64,000 nucleotides of DNA, taken from the NCBI GenBank assembly GCA_947561585.1, contig CANNZV010001053.1, positions 97,910 to 161,909 on the forward strand, given 5' to 3'. The notes under the pieces are model-generated. The model worked only from the letters and a program-made list of their open reading frames with translations, made no database searches and was not told the origin of the DNA. The translations under genes and the position numbers were made by a program. Shown piece after piece: positions 1 through 10,029 of the stretch (the first letter of the stretch is position 1; the number at the start of each line of letters is the position of its first letter). The DNA is from Caprella mutica (Eukaryota > Arthropoda > Malacostraca > Amphipoda > Caprellidae).

Positions 1-24
1 TTACTATGTTTTTATTTCCTCTAG

Positions 25-1079
25 CCTCTGAACATGATTCTTGATGACGGTGGTGACTTGACCAACTACGTTCACGATAAGCACCCTGAGATCATTCCCG
101 ATGTCAAGGGACTCAGTGAAGAGACTACCACTGGTGTACACAACCTTTACAAAATGTTCAGAGACGGAAAACTGAAAATGCCAGCCATCAATGTTAACGA
201 TTCAGTAACCAAAGTGAGTAGTTTGTCATGGACTAATATGGTCTTTATTGGTATTATTTCGCCGAAGAATTCGTGCTATGGCTAACTTTAGTTTCAGTAG
301 CTTATTTTTCACTAATTTGTGTACTACTTTTCCAGAGTAAATTCGACAACCTGTACGGTTGCAGAGAATCTCTCACAGACGGAATCAAGAGGGCCACAGA
401 CATTATGTTGGCTGGCAAAGTTTGTTGTGTTGCTGGATATGGTGATGTGGGTAAAGGTTCAGCCCAGTCACTGAAGGCCTTTGGTGCTAGAGTTATCATC
501 ACCGAAATCGACCCCATCAATGCCCTACAGGCTGCCATGGAAGGCTACCAAGTCACTACAGTGGAAGATGCCATCCAGCAGGGTGCCACAGTCTTCGTCA
601 CCACCACTGGTTGCAGAGACATTCTCACCGGTGATAATATGGCAACCATGCACGACGACTCCATCATCTGCAATATCGGTCACTTCGATACAGAGATTGA
701 TGTTAAGTGGCTGGAAGATAACTGCAAGGAGAAGGTTAACATCAAGCCCCAGGTAGACAGATTCACCTTGCCTTCAGGTAACCACGTGATTCTCCTGGCA
801 GAGGGAAGACTTGTCAACCTCGGTTGCGCCATGGGTCACCCTAGCTTCGTGATGAGTGCCTCTTTCACCAATCAAGTCATGGCTCAAATTGAGCTGTGGA
901 CCAAGCCTGGTCAGTACCCCATTGGAGTGCACTTCCTCCCTAAGAAACTTGATGAGGAAGTAGCTAGACTTCACTTGGACCATTTGGGCGTGAAGCTTAC
1001 TAAGCTCAATGATGTTCAGTCATCCTATTTGGGCATTCCAACTAATGGTCCTTTCAAGCCTGACCATTACAGATACTAA
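25..1079 (+). CDS. Ahcy: Adenosylhomocysteinase (SAHH), C-terminal two exons
   Basis: Two exons, 25-213 and 336-1079, joined in phase 0 across a 122-bp GT-AG intron, giving about 310 of the usual ~432 residues; the N-terminal third lies upstream of the window. The enzyme reversibly splits S-adenosylhomocysteine into adenosine and homocysteine, using bound NAD, and so relieves product inhibition of methyltransferases in the cytosol and nucleus. Visible hallmarks are [14 protein letters not shown] and [13 protein letters not shown] (substrate-binding Glu, Lys and Asp of the family), the NAD-binding Rossmann loop [36 protein letters not shown], the [15 protein letters not shown] segment, and the invariant C-terminus FKPDHYRY followed by TAA at 1077-1079. 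No frame breaks are seen, so the gene looks functional. Identity is essentially certain from these motifs; only the 5' part is missing. Confidence 0.97.
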
Positions 1080-1282
1080 ATGGAAACACTTTGTTAGTTC
1101 AGTAGTGTTCACACGCATTTTCACTGGTGTTTATGAAGATCTAAAACAGATGTAAGTTTTGTATTTTATTTATAATATATTGAGCCACGCTGATGTTACA
1201 GTCAAACTTTATATCGTGTTATCGGACTACAGACTTCTATTAAAATTTGACTTTCTGCCGTTGTTTCATTTATTTCAATTTA

Positions 1283-1288
1283 AATAAA
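1283..1288 (+). terminator. Candidate poly(A) signal of the adenosylhomocysteinase gene
   Basis: AATAAA about 200 bp after the Ahcy stop codon. A second AATAAA lies at 1403-1408. Either could be used; the choice is inferred from position only. Confidence 0.45.
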
Positions 1289-1408
1289 TAGAACTAGAAT
1301 TTAATTATTCATTGAGCTATTAAGTTAATTTAATTTTTTATTTTCTTTTTGCACGAGAGCAAGTAAATTGATTATTTTTTGATTGCTCAATGAAGATGGG
1401 GGAATAAA

Positions 1409-2071
1409 AAACAAATTTGTATCACTTTAATATTACTGAAATGATCCAATGATTGCTTTCTTCGGTAAATTTGAATTCTAAACCAATTTTAATAAGTTAA
1501 TAACTGATCAAACTAGTAAAATATTTTTAGATAATTTTGATAATATTCACTTGTCAGTGTGTAAGAAATGTAAATGCCTTCAATCAATCAAATACAACGT
1601 CAATCCTTTTCTCAATGATAAACTTATTTTTTTTTATGGGGGCATACAATGTGACATAGTGTAAATGACTAATAAATATATTCTCGTTATGAAATGTATA
1701 TTCTTTCTGTCCAAACAGATCCAGTGATTATCTTTATATTTTCTGTTTATTTTTATTATCAATCGTTCATATAGTAAGCCATATATTATATATAGGGTTG
1801 TGACAACATGCTTTTAAATTCAAAGATCCAGAAAATATTATACAGATTTAATTAAGGCCTATTGAATCGTTCTAAATCAACGGTGTACAGTATTCGACAG
1901 AGGTGGGCGTTCCGCACAAATGTTCGTGAAAGGGTTCGGACATTCGGATTCGGAAACTCTTCAAAAGCAGATCGGACCTCTGTTCGGAACGTCTTTTTCG
2001 CAAGTCCGAACTTCCATAACCTTAATTTTGTAATTGCTCGTCATACTTGCATTTTTCATTTTTACTTCTGC
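1409..2071. other. Intergenic, AT-rich; TTCGGA-rich patch near its end
   Basis: No coding signal seen. Around 1890-2020 the words TTCGGA and TCCGAA recur several times on both strands, as in subterminal repeats of a transposon, but no ends could be defined. Confidence 0.4.
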
Positions 2072-2079
2072 AATATGAC

Positions 2080-3022
2080 TAGGGCAGGGACAATATGCTT
2101 AAAGCATAAAAAATATTCTTGAGCATATTTTTTTATGCTCTTAAAATAAAGCATATTCTTTTTCTTAAAAGAATATGCTTTTATCCACAGAAAGGTGGTT
2201 GATAAATAAAGTTATACGAAATTTTCAATTACAAATGTATGAAGAATATTTTAATGAAAACATGGATCAAATGTGTATTTTTGGAAGAATTCTTGTATTA
2301 CTACATTATTGGAACATATAAAGTTGCATTTAGTTAATGGTGTGAAGAGTTGTCATTCGCATCTCGCAAACCACATTGACACCATGCCTAAAATTGAGAA
2401 AGTCCAACTTCGAGCAACATTGCTCTTTGACTTTACAGATTTGGAAGAGGTTGATGGAGATATGAAATGCAAATTTTGTAGCTTAAAAGTAAGAATAGTA
2501 CACAAACGACTATTATCACTAGAACCTTGTATATTCTAAAATCATTTAAAATCTTACTTGTAATTCAACATTGCTAATCAAGAAATTATGTTGATTATAT
2601 CAGACTATAAAAATGGTAGATCGCTCTCATAAATTATCGGTGAGATCACAATGCATTATTAGTTAGTATTTCGCATACTCTATTCACAAATATTAACATT
2701 TTAAATTTTTCTTAAAGATCTCCTCTACAGTTTATATAGGAGAATCTTTTTTCCTACGAAAACTAGTGCTCTTGGCTCTTGACAAAAATTATTTAGCTGT
2801 ACTTTTTTTAGGTTTCTGATGAGAAGAGATGGTCAATCTTGCAACATATGAAAACCAAAAAATACAGTATATAAATAAAAAACTAAGTTTAATAATATTC
2901 ATTTCCCTGGTTGATATAGATTAAATAAAAAAGAAAATATTAGGCATAGGTACTATTTATCATAAAAAGCATATTTTTAAAGCATAAAAGCAAATCTCAA
3001 AAAGCATATTGTCCCAGCCCTA
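2080..3022 (+). mobile_element. hAT-superfamily element, decayed or non-autonomous, with intact 8-bp target duplication
   Basis: A 943-bp unit bounded by inverted termini: TAGGGCAGGGACAATATGCT at 2080 and its reverse complement, one mismatch, ending at 3022. It is flanked by perfect 8-bp direct repeats AATATGAC at 2072-2079 and 3023-3030. Eight-base duplications and TAGGG/CAGGG-type ends are typical of hAT transposons. The only open frame (about 2273-2539) contains CKFCSLKV, resembling the first zinc knuckle of a BED finger, but no transposase catalytic region follows. It is either an internally deleted copy or a rotted one. The preserved duplication implies a fairly recent insertion. Confidence 0.85.
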
Positions 3023-3130
3023 AATATGACTTTCACTTCTGCAATTTCATTTTTCAATTCTGTCAAATTGACTTGGAAAAGGTATAGTTATACCTCAAGA
3101 ACTATAGTTCTCTATGATTTAAACAAAGAA

Positions 3131-3223
3131 AACTACTTCATAATTGAAGTGCATTTCATAATTCAGGTCCTTCATTACTCGGGTGCTTCATAAAAAAAAC
3201 TTCATAACTCAGGAGTTTTACTG
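3131..3223 (-). mobile_element. Fragment resembling one end of a pogo/Tigger-type element
   Basis: Read on the minus strand from 3223, next to a TA, it starts CAGTAAAACTCCTGAGTTAT and then carries repeated TTATGAAG words, the arrangement of pogo/Tigger subterminal repeats. No opposite end was found. Confidence 0.35.
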
Positions 3224-3659
3224 TATATAGAAGGCTGGGTATGAAACAATGTCAAATTGAGACTGTTTATTCTGTGTGAGGTAACTATGTAAAATAATAA
3301 ATAGTGAACAGTTTTCGATTACAGTTTCAATTAGATATCAATCTATCTATAGTAAATAAAATCAAATCATAGTAACTTAACTTGCACAATAAAGAAACCT
3401 AGCATTTATTACATTTGATGATCATATAGCTTGTTTAAATTTCTCGAAAATTTTAAATTCTCCCGGCCAGGTTTGATAGCGACAAAATGTATACCTTACT
3501 TTTTTTACTATAAATTAGATAAACTTTATTTTGTCAAGTTGTTAACTGCTTATTAAAATTATTTCTATTAATTATCGCCTTATAGATTCCAATGATTCAA
3601 ATAGGTATTCTCCTCACCTAGTCTTTTAAACTTAATATTGGTGACCAACGGACAGATTC

Positions 3660-4876
3660 CTTTGTAATCAGGTCCGTCCTACGGCTACAACAAAAACTAT
3701 CCAATCCTTACACGAGTCAAATCCTCACTCCCAACTAGTTCTCTGGCCCGAATCACCAAGGAGTCATCTATTGGGGCATCTCCCCGTCTCTCCTCCTCAT
3801 CTCTCTTTCTCTGCGCTTCCACATCTCATGCAGCACGTACCCTCCTCTTCTCCCTTTTATCTCCTCCTCCAAACAAAAAGCTCCTCATCACCACTCTCCT
3901 GTCTCGGCCTCTGTAACTCCAACGCCTGCATTCTTTCCCCTTCCAACTCCCAACACCAACCAAAATAAAATGTTCCTCATCCTAACTATCTGCTCTACAC
4001 AGCTTGCAACTGTCACTCTCCTCTCCCCATCTTCTACATTCCAACCTCAAACATCCTGTTCTTGCAGTGAATCACAGCTTTGATACCATTCCCCCTCATG
4101 ATCTTCCTCCTTCATCTCACTCTTGAGCCTCCCATACAGCCTCAGACTGCTCTTCCGCTCCACCTCCTCCCTACACTCCACATGCACCACCTCCGCTTCT
4201 CTTCTCTTCACTTCCTCCTTCGACATTACTTTCAACTCCTCCTCTTCAATCCCCGACCACCTCATATACTTCCTCATCTCCCTCATCCATTCACTTCCCT
4301 TCACATGCGCATTTCTCATCACTCTAGCCATCAACTTAATCTTCCACTGCTCCACTCTCCTATAGTACTGCAACCTTCCTCGTGCCACTCTATTCTTCAT
4401 TGTGCCTATTCCTATGTCCTTGCTCATCCTTGCTATTGCTACATTCTTTGGTTCTTCCAACATTCTACGCATAGCAACATTATCCTGCCTCTGCAAATTC
4501 TCCACATCCTTCACCCTCAGCCTCCCCACCTCCGACCCATACAATACATTCGGTAACACCACACCCTTCCAGTAACTCTTCCCTACCATAACCTTATGGC
4601 ACCCCTTCTCTATTACTGAGTAGGTCATACCACTCAATCTCTTTGCCTTTCCGACCATATCACTCCTCTGCTTCTCAAACATATTTCTCCTGCTCTCCAC
4701 TCTCACCCCCAAATATCTCACCTCATCCACCACCAAAATTCCCTCAATCTGCTCTACCTGCCTCTCAACATTGAACAAGAGTACCTGGTTCTTTCCATCA
4801 TTCATCTACAATCCGTATCTACCAGCCACCCGTCTCAACTCCCTCACCCTCTCCTCTGCCTCACCCACATTATATT
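3660..4876 (-). pseudogene. Non-LTR retrotransposon (LINE) relic: C-terminal part of reverse transcriptase ORF
   Basis: The minus-strand frame 4805-4047 encodes a thumb-like region: MNDGKNQVLLF, then VRYLGV about 25 residues on, then KGVVLPNVLYGSE and a long basic helical tail, as seen after the catalytic palm in LINE reverse transcriptases. Upstream (to about 4876) the same frame continues through a TAG as RELRRVAGRYGL before MNDGK. Downstream a frameshift is needed to reach CKLC and a later EEHF, resembling the terminal C-C-H-C knuckle of these ORFs. The catalytic part is absent, so this is a 5'-truncated, broken copy. The sequence is unusually C/T-rich on the plus strand compared with its surroundings. 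The clade could not be assigned. Confidence 0.75.
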
Positions 4877-5228
4877 GGAGCGATTAATTGTAATAAAGAG
4901 ATTCTTATAATTTTTCGTGTAAACAGGTGATCGTAGCGATTTATTGGAGTTGGAATTGGATTGTGTGATTGGTGCCAGCATGACTCAAATTTATACGAAT
5001 CGTTACATCGTAACGATGAATTTGAACGTGTAAACAAGGTTACAAGAAATCGTTACTATCTAGACCAATATATAATGCTAAACACATTCTAAATGCAGAT
5101 CACAATAATATTTCTTCCACGATTGCCTGTAAAAATATGTATTAGATTGAAAATCGTTGCGTGTAAACACTGTTTCAATCATCAGATAATTTATTACGAT
5201 CTCTGAGTTCGATAAATTGCTCCAATTT
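4873..5228. repeat. Possible MITE with imperfect inverted ends
   Basis: ATTGGAGCGATTAATTG at 4873 is answered by an imperfect inverted copy (CGATAAATTGCTCCAAT) near 5210-5226. CGTGTAAAC recurs inside at about 4918, 5028 and 5160. No target duplication was identified. Confidence 0.4.
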
Positions 5229-6290
5229 ATCGTAGCGTGTAAAGTGAGCTTTATAATGTAGCCATAATCTATCATAAAATTTTATCTTTTTTTTTAAACG
5301 CTTTGCAATTCATTTGTTCACTATTCAGGCAATCCTAGTTAATTCATTAGACAGGAATTCATTAAATAATAATATAGCCAGAGTAGTTATAAACTTATAA
5401 AAAATAAGTAATAAGTTATATAAAAATAATAGAAAATTAGAATGTAGGGTTTTTTCATGAACCCAATGACAAAGGCTATTTAGTATTCAATGACCAAAAA
5501 CAGTGAATTCAAGATTGTTAGGCTTAAGCCGACACCAGAGTATGAGGAATTATGATTCCCTATACTCTAGCTTTCATCATCTGATCTGGCAAGTGCCGCA
5601 AGTCTCTATGCTACGCTTGTTTTTATCTGATGTGAAAAAAGTAATACAAACTGTTTTTGCTACATTAGCAGGAGTACTTCAAAAATTGACAATATTTAGA
5701 TGCATGTTGTAATAAAAACAACTCTAAAAGTAAAGTCACTGTAAAATTCCTCAGGACAACAGACGAATTTTAATGGCTAAATGTTGCGGATTTTGAAGTT
5801 ACCATAATATTATTATTATTGTAATAAAGTCCATAAAAATCAACAGAGAAAAAGATATTTCATCGCGAAAGACTTATTATTAATTCCAAACCAACCCAAA
5901 CATTTTAATGTATCCCACAGTACAGATTCTGTTTACTATGTGTATCCTCTGGTTTACATTTGGCATTCACGGAAAATATGGAATTATATGATATTTCTGG
6001 ATGTTTTTTTCAGGACATTGCCTGCGTGTCATAGGGAAGTAGGTAACTAACAAACATTTTTTATTATTCTGAGACTCCATGATTTAAATTTTGAGAATCT
6101 TCGAAGTTTGAGAAAAATTTGAATCCATTCCTATGTTACCATTAATTTACCTGAGACTATTAGATATTAAGTCATCTCTGCTGACTGACGTCAAAAACTG
6201 CAATTAAAAAATGGTCCACTTTCTCATTCCTTTGCTCTGGCCTACCTGGCTGGTCCTCTTTTTTTTCTACTTTACCTTCCAAAAATGAAG
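5229..6290. other. Intergenic, no recognisable feature
   Basis: AT-rich sequence with only short chance reading frames; nothing supported on either strand. Confidence 0.5.
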
Positions 6291-6305
6291 GTGTTATTAC
6301 TGTTC

Positions 6306-6450
6306 GTGCGCGGAAAATTGCCACTGGGAAGATTGCCAGTTTGCCACTGGGAAAACTGCCACTGTGGGAAAACTGTCAATGCCTCAATGGGAAAACTGCA
6401 ACTGTCACACTGTGGGAAAACTGCCACCCGGAAAATTGGCACTGAAGAAA
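6306..6450. repeat. Degenerate short tandem repeat
   Basis: A roughly 18-25 bp motif related to GGGAAAACTGCCACTG recurs about seven times with variable spacing. The open frame across it looks like a by-product of the repeat. Confidence 0.6.
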
Positions 6451-6662
6451 ATTGCCATTATGTTCTCATGTTAATTTTGGCTTGAAATCTTCAAAAAATG
6501 AGCCAAATTGGCTTGGCTCAGATTTTTTGTTAAATTTTGGCTCAAAAATTGGTTTACAATTTTCCAGCCTCTGAAACATGGCTCAGGACTCAGATATGTG
6601 ATCATATGTCTAATTGGCTTATAATTTTGAATTAATCCCTATGTTCGGATAATGTTCCCATG

Positions 6663-6888
6663 CCAAGTAATAAAGCATGTCCAAACTCGCCATTTTAATG
6701 GCGACTTTGTGACAGTTATTTGAGCCCTTCAATTGCAAATGGCGAGTTTTATCTATTTTTCTCCTATGCTACAATGTTATTTTGGAGAGAATTAATGATA
6801 ATTTGATCATTTTGGAGAGAATTTGTTGAAATTTGGAGAGAGCTGGAGAGACAAATGGTGAGTTTATGAGACATACTATTTTACTTGG
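6663..6888 (+). mobile_element. CCAAGTAA-family MITE, copy 1 (226 bp, 8-bp target duplication)
   Basis: Ends are CCAAGTAATAAAGCATGTCC and its imperfect inverse ...ATACTATTTTACTTGG. It is flanked by perfect TTCCCATG at 6655-6662 and 6889-6896. It contains two CTCGCCATTT-like words and repeated GGAGAGAATT. The 8-bp duplication points to hAT-type mobilisation. Confidence 0.88.
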
Positions 6889-6983
6889 TTCCCATGTTAA
6901 TTTTGGCTTGAAATCTTCAACAATTGGCTTGGCTCAGAATTTTTATGAAATTTTGGCTTAAAAATTGGCTTTCAATTTTCCAG

Positions 6984-7162
6984 CCAGTCTGCAGAAACTG
7001 GTTAGGTGTTTGTAGAGATCACTTAATCTGTTCGTAGCAAAATTAATGTAAATATAGGAATTAATTCAGAAATGTTCGTAGCAAAATTAATGTAAATATA
7101 GGAATTAATTCAAAATTGTTCGGAGAGAATATCCCAAATATCTCACATATTCTGCAGACTGG
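6984..7162 (+). mobile_element. CCAGTCTG-family MITE, copy 1 (179 bp, 8-bp target duplication)
   Basis: Begins CCAGTCTGCAG and ends CTGCAGACTGG, a mirror-perfect 11-bp terminal inverted repeat. Flanked by TTTTCCAG at 6976-6983 and 7163-7170. Inside, a segment containing GTAGCAAAATTAATG is tandemly duplicated. Confidence 0.88.
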
Positions 7163-7258
7163 TTTTCCAGCCTCTGTAACATCATAACATGGGGGATGTA
7201 TTAAAAATATAGTGACAAACTAAATAAATATTTAGTCTATAAAAAAAAAAACCGTACT

Positions 7259-7557
7259 CCATGTTTCAAAGTATGAACAAAGTCGCCACTCGCCAGTATA
7301 TTGGCGACTTTTGAGGGGTGAAATAAGTTGAAAAAACATGTATAAGTTATAACTAGTAAATCATTCATGAAATAGTCTCAAGAGATGATCATGCATCAGA
7401 CATGAAGCATGAATGATGAGGATATTTTCAAGTATAAAATCTTCCCTAGGAAGTCTAATTCCTTCATTAAACTTTTAAAGTAGCTATCTTAAATGTGGCG
7501 ACCTGGATCCATTTTCTCACTAAACTGGCGACTTTCCTGCCACACTTTGAAACATGG
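7259..7557 (+). mobile_element. CCATGTTTCAAAG-family MITE (299 bp)
   Basis: Inverted termini CCATGTTTCAAAGTATG and its near-perfect inverse CACACTTTGAAACATGG. AGTCGCC words lie just inside both ends. Flanks are ACCGTACT (7251-7258) and ACCATACT (7558-7565), an 8-bp duplication with one difference. A solo end of the same family is at 40542. Confidence 0.8.
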
Positions 7558-7571
7558 ACCATACTGAATAC

Positions 7572-7797
7572 CCAAGTAATAAAGCATGTCCAAACTCGCC
7601 ATTTTAATGGCGAGTTTGTGACAGTATTTTGAGCCCTTCAAATGAAAATGGTGAGTTTTTTCTATTTATCTCCTATGCTACAATGTTATTTTAGAGAGAA
7701 TTTATGAAAATTTGATCATTTTGGAGAGAATTTGTTGAATTTTGGAGAGAGCTGGAGAGACAAATGGTGAGTTTATGAGACATACTATTTTACTTGG
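7572..7797 (+). mobile_element. CCAAGTAA-family MITE, copy 2 (226 bp, 8-bp target duplication)
   Basis: Same length and order of words as the copy at 6663-6888. Flanked by perfect CTGAATAC at 7564-7571 and 7798-7805. It abuts the CCATGTTTC-family MITE; its target duplication overlaps that element's right flank, so it landed second. Confidence 0.88.
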
Positions 7798-8035
7798 CTG
7801 AATACAAAAGTATTTTAATCTTATGTAAAAAAAATATTCACTATTCATTCATTCACTATTCCAAAAAAACTATTAAGCCATGGAACGGTCAATGAGCCTG
7901 AGAGGCATATTTCGGTTTGAAATATTTAAGCATAGTTTTTTAAGCATTTAAATTAAGCGTAACTTTCAAATATATAAAAATATTTTAATTCTTTTTATTG
8001 CATTAAGTTATAAAAAAAGGGTTTCCACTAGAGAC

Positions 8036-8179
8036 CCAGACTGCAGGAACTGGTAAAGTGTTCTCCAAGGAATCGTCTATTTTGCCCTCTGTACTCAGTA
8101 AAATACATGTAAACATAGGAGGAAATACAAGATTGTTTGCACAGAAAATGTTAAAAATGTCCCATACTCTGCAGACTGG
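8036..8179 (+). mobile_element. CCAGTCTG-family MITE, copy 2 (144 bp, 8-bp target duplication)
   Basis: Begins CCAGACTGCAGGAACTGG and ends CTCTGCAGACTGG; flanked by perfect CTAGAGAC at 8028-8035 and 8180-8187. Its body is clearly the same subfamily as the copy at 30802-30946. Confidence 0.88.
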
Positions 8180-8989
8180 CTAGAGACTAGCAAATGACGT
8201 GTAATTGGTAATATTATAATTCTCTCAGCGTTATGTTATAATAATATTGTTATTATAAAATAGAAAACAATAGTAAGTTTTTGTATAACTTTTTTCTGGA
8301 AAACAGTTTTGTGTAACTATCCTTTATACTCCTGTAATAGTGATTAAAAAATATTTCTGAATATAATACAAAAAAGAATTAAAATAACTTTATTTATTCC
8401 AGTTAGGTATAAGCAGTTTAATTCGAGATTCCTTTTTTTCATGACATGTCAGTTGTCAGGCTGTCAGCCAAGTTTCAACTTTCATCAGTTTCATGATACT
8501 GTTAGTCAGTCACTAGTCAGCCAATTTTCATTTTGAATCAAATTTTCCCTAAAATGTGGATCCCAAGTCCCAGGCTCCTGCGGCCTGCCTCCCAGCTCCA
8601 TTAAATATATTTGTTCCAATTATTAATTATTTAATAATTTCAAGGGCTCAAGCCAATATTAAACTTTTGCACTTTCTACATCAATGATCTCTGAAATATA
8701 GTATAACATACTGATTTTTGCAAAAAGCTAAAAAAATTCCCCTACCTAATACATAATAGGCTATTACCTAATACCTATATATTTCTTATAATTGTCAATT
8801 GACTGTCAATAGCCAATAGAGTGACACTGTGACAATAAATAACTGATCAACAAACATTTTTCCCAATGACCCAATTTAATTTAACCATCAAAAAGGCAAA
8901 AATTTATTGTATCGTTGGTAATCATCCAAATAAAATATATAATTTATGTTTCAAAGAATCAGAGGTAGCTAGTCTGCCGACTAACAAAC

Positions 8990-9200
8990 TCACTCAAACT
9001 GTAAGCCTATTTTTGAGCCAAAATTTTACTTTAATTCTGAGCCAAGCCAATTTTGGGTCATTTTTGAAAACTTCAAGGCTCAAGCCAAAATTAAAGTGGG
9101 ACAAATGACAATGGGGACATCAGAATTAATTAAAAAATTTAGGCCAATTAGGCAATTATCTTTTATCTGAGTTTTGACCATTTGAATCGTAAGCAAATAA
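8990..9200 (-). repeat. Partial copy of the CCATGTT...AACATGG MITE family, reverse orientation
   Basis: Shares, in reverse, TTGGCTTGGCTCAGAATT and GGCTTGA...TTCAAAAATGA with the intact copy at 25999-26215. Ends not resolved. Confidence 0.5.
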
Positions 9201-9425
9201 CTGGCTTTAACTGATATACTCTCTATAACTTAGATAGAACTCAATAAATAGCTAAAAATTAACTGACTTTGTTGTAAATATAAAGTTGAATCTTTTATTA
9301 TATCATTTATAATCACTTTAGGTTAATTTATAATGATATATCTTATCAAATACAAAAACAAAATTAATTGAAACTCTGATCTCCCTGCATGCTGCCCCCT
9401 GGCACTCGGATGAGGTTTTACTTTG

Positions 9426-9520
9426 AATAAATAGAAAAAATGTTTCAGAAATCCAAAGAAGGGGTGAAACTTACAAATTGAAAGTTTCATTCCCTTCTCT
9501 GAAACATTAGTTTATTTATT
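9426..9520. repeat. Foldback (hairpin) of about 95 nt
   Basis: AATAAATA...ATGTTTCAGA...AGAAGGGGTGAAACTT faces AAAGTTTCATTCCCTTCTCTGAAACATT...TATTTATT. The arms pair over about 40 nt with one 7-nt bulge and a short loop near 9472-9480. It could be a MITE remnant or a transcribed hairpin. Confidence 0.6.
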
Positions 9521-9659
9521 TTATTGTTAACAATTCATAAATCATTCTGCATAATAAGATGATTGCCCGGATTGCCAGATTGGTTTCGATCTTCAAAAAA
9601 AGTTATAAAACTGAATTTAGCATTTACTATATAGGACTAGGTAATTAAATTAGGCTCTC

Positions 9660-9810
9660 AAACTGTAAGACAATTATGAGCCAAAATCTCACAAAAATTC
9701 TGAGCCAAAGTTTAATTATTGAAGCCAGTTAGATGTAATCTGAGTTTTGGACTTTAGAAATGAAATGCAAGATAGTTAATTGGTTCTAACTGTCACACTC
9801 TGAAACATGG
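9660..9810. repeat. Partial copy of the CCATGTT...AACATGG MITE family
   Basis: Ends with CACACTCTGAAACATGG at 9810 and contains ATGAGCCAAAAT and CTGAGCCAAAG words of the family; the left end is missing. Confidence 0.45.
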
Positions 9811-10029
9811 TATGTTCAGAGATTAATTAGCTATAGCTTCAATGTTTGTAAATATCTTATAGAAATATCACCATTTTTGCAGAGTTGCTTATAATGCAAG
9901 ATATCTTTAAATTCATACATAACCTTTAGTCTTTTTTCAGAATTAAAAAGATAGGACAGATAGATAGGATCAGTTTCAATTTGTATTTATCTGCTATCTG
10001 AATGTCCAATCCATTTCATAATTTGAGCA

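Larger units (their letters stand above)
6582..7190 (+). mobile_element. Copy of the CCATGTT...AACATGG MITE family, split by two nested MITEs
   Basis: The pieces 6582-6662, 6889-6983 and 7163-7190 join into a sequence collinear with the intact element at 25999-26215 (shared words ACTCAGATAT, TTTTGAATTAAT, TTTTGGCTTGAAATCTTC, TTGGCTTGG). Two other MITEs interrupt it at exact 8-bp duplications. A further partial copy ends just to the left (CTCTGAAACATGG, ending 6581). Confidence 0.65.

Noticed and set aside
4080..4556. Plus-strand HPP/LLH-rich frame
   Set aside because: Antisense of the LINE reverse-transcriptase relic; composition is a by-product of the C/T-rich strand.
6285..6485. 66-codon Cys/His-rich frame (HWENCHCGKT…)
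   Set aside because: Arises from a degenerate short tandem repeat; spacing does not fit any zinc-binding fold.
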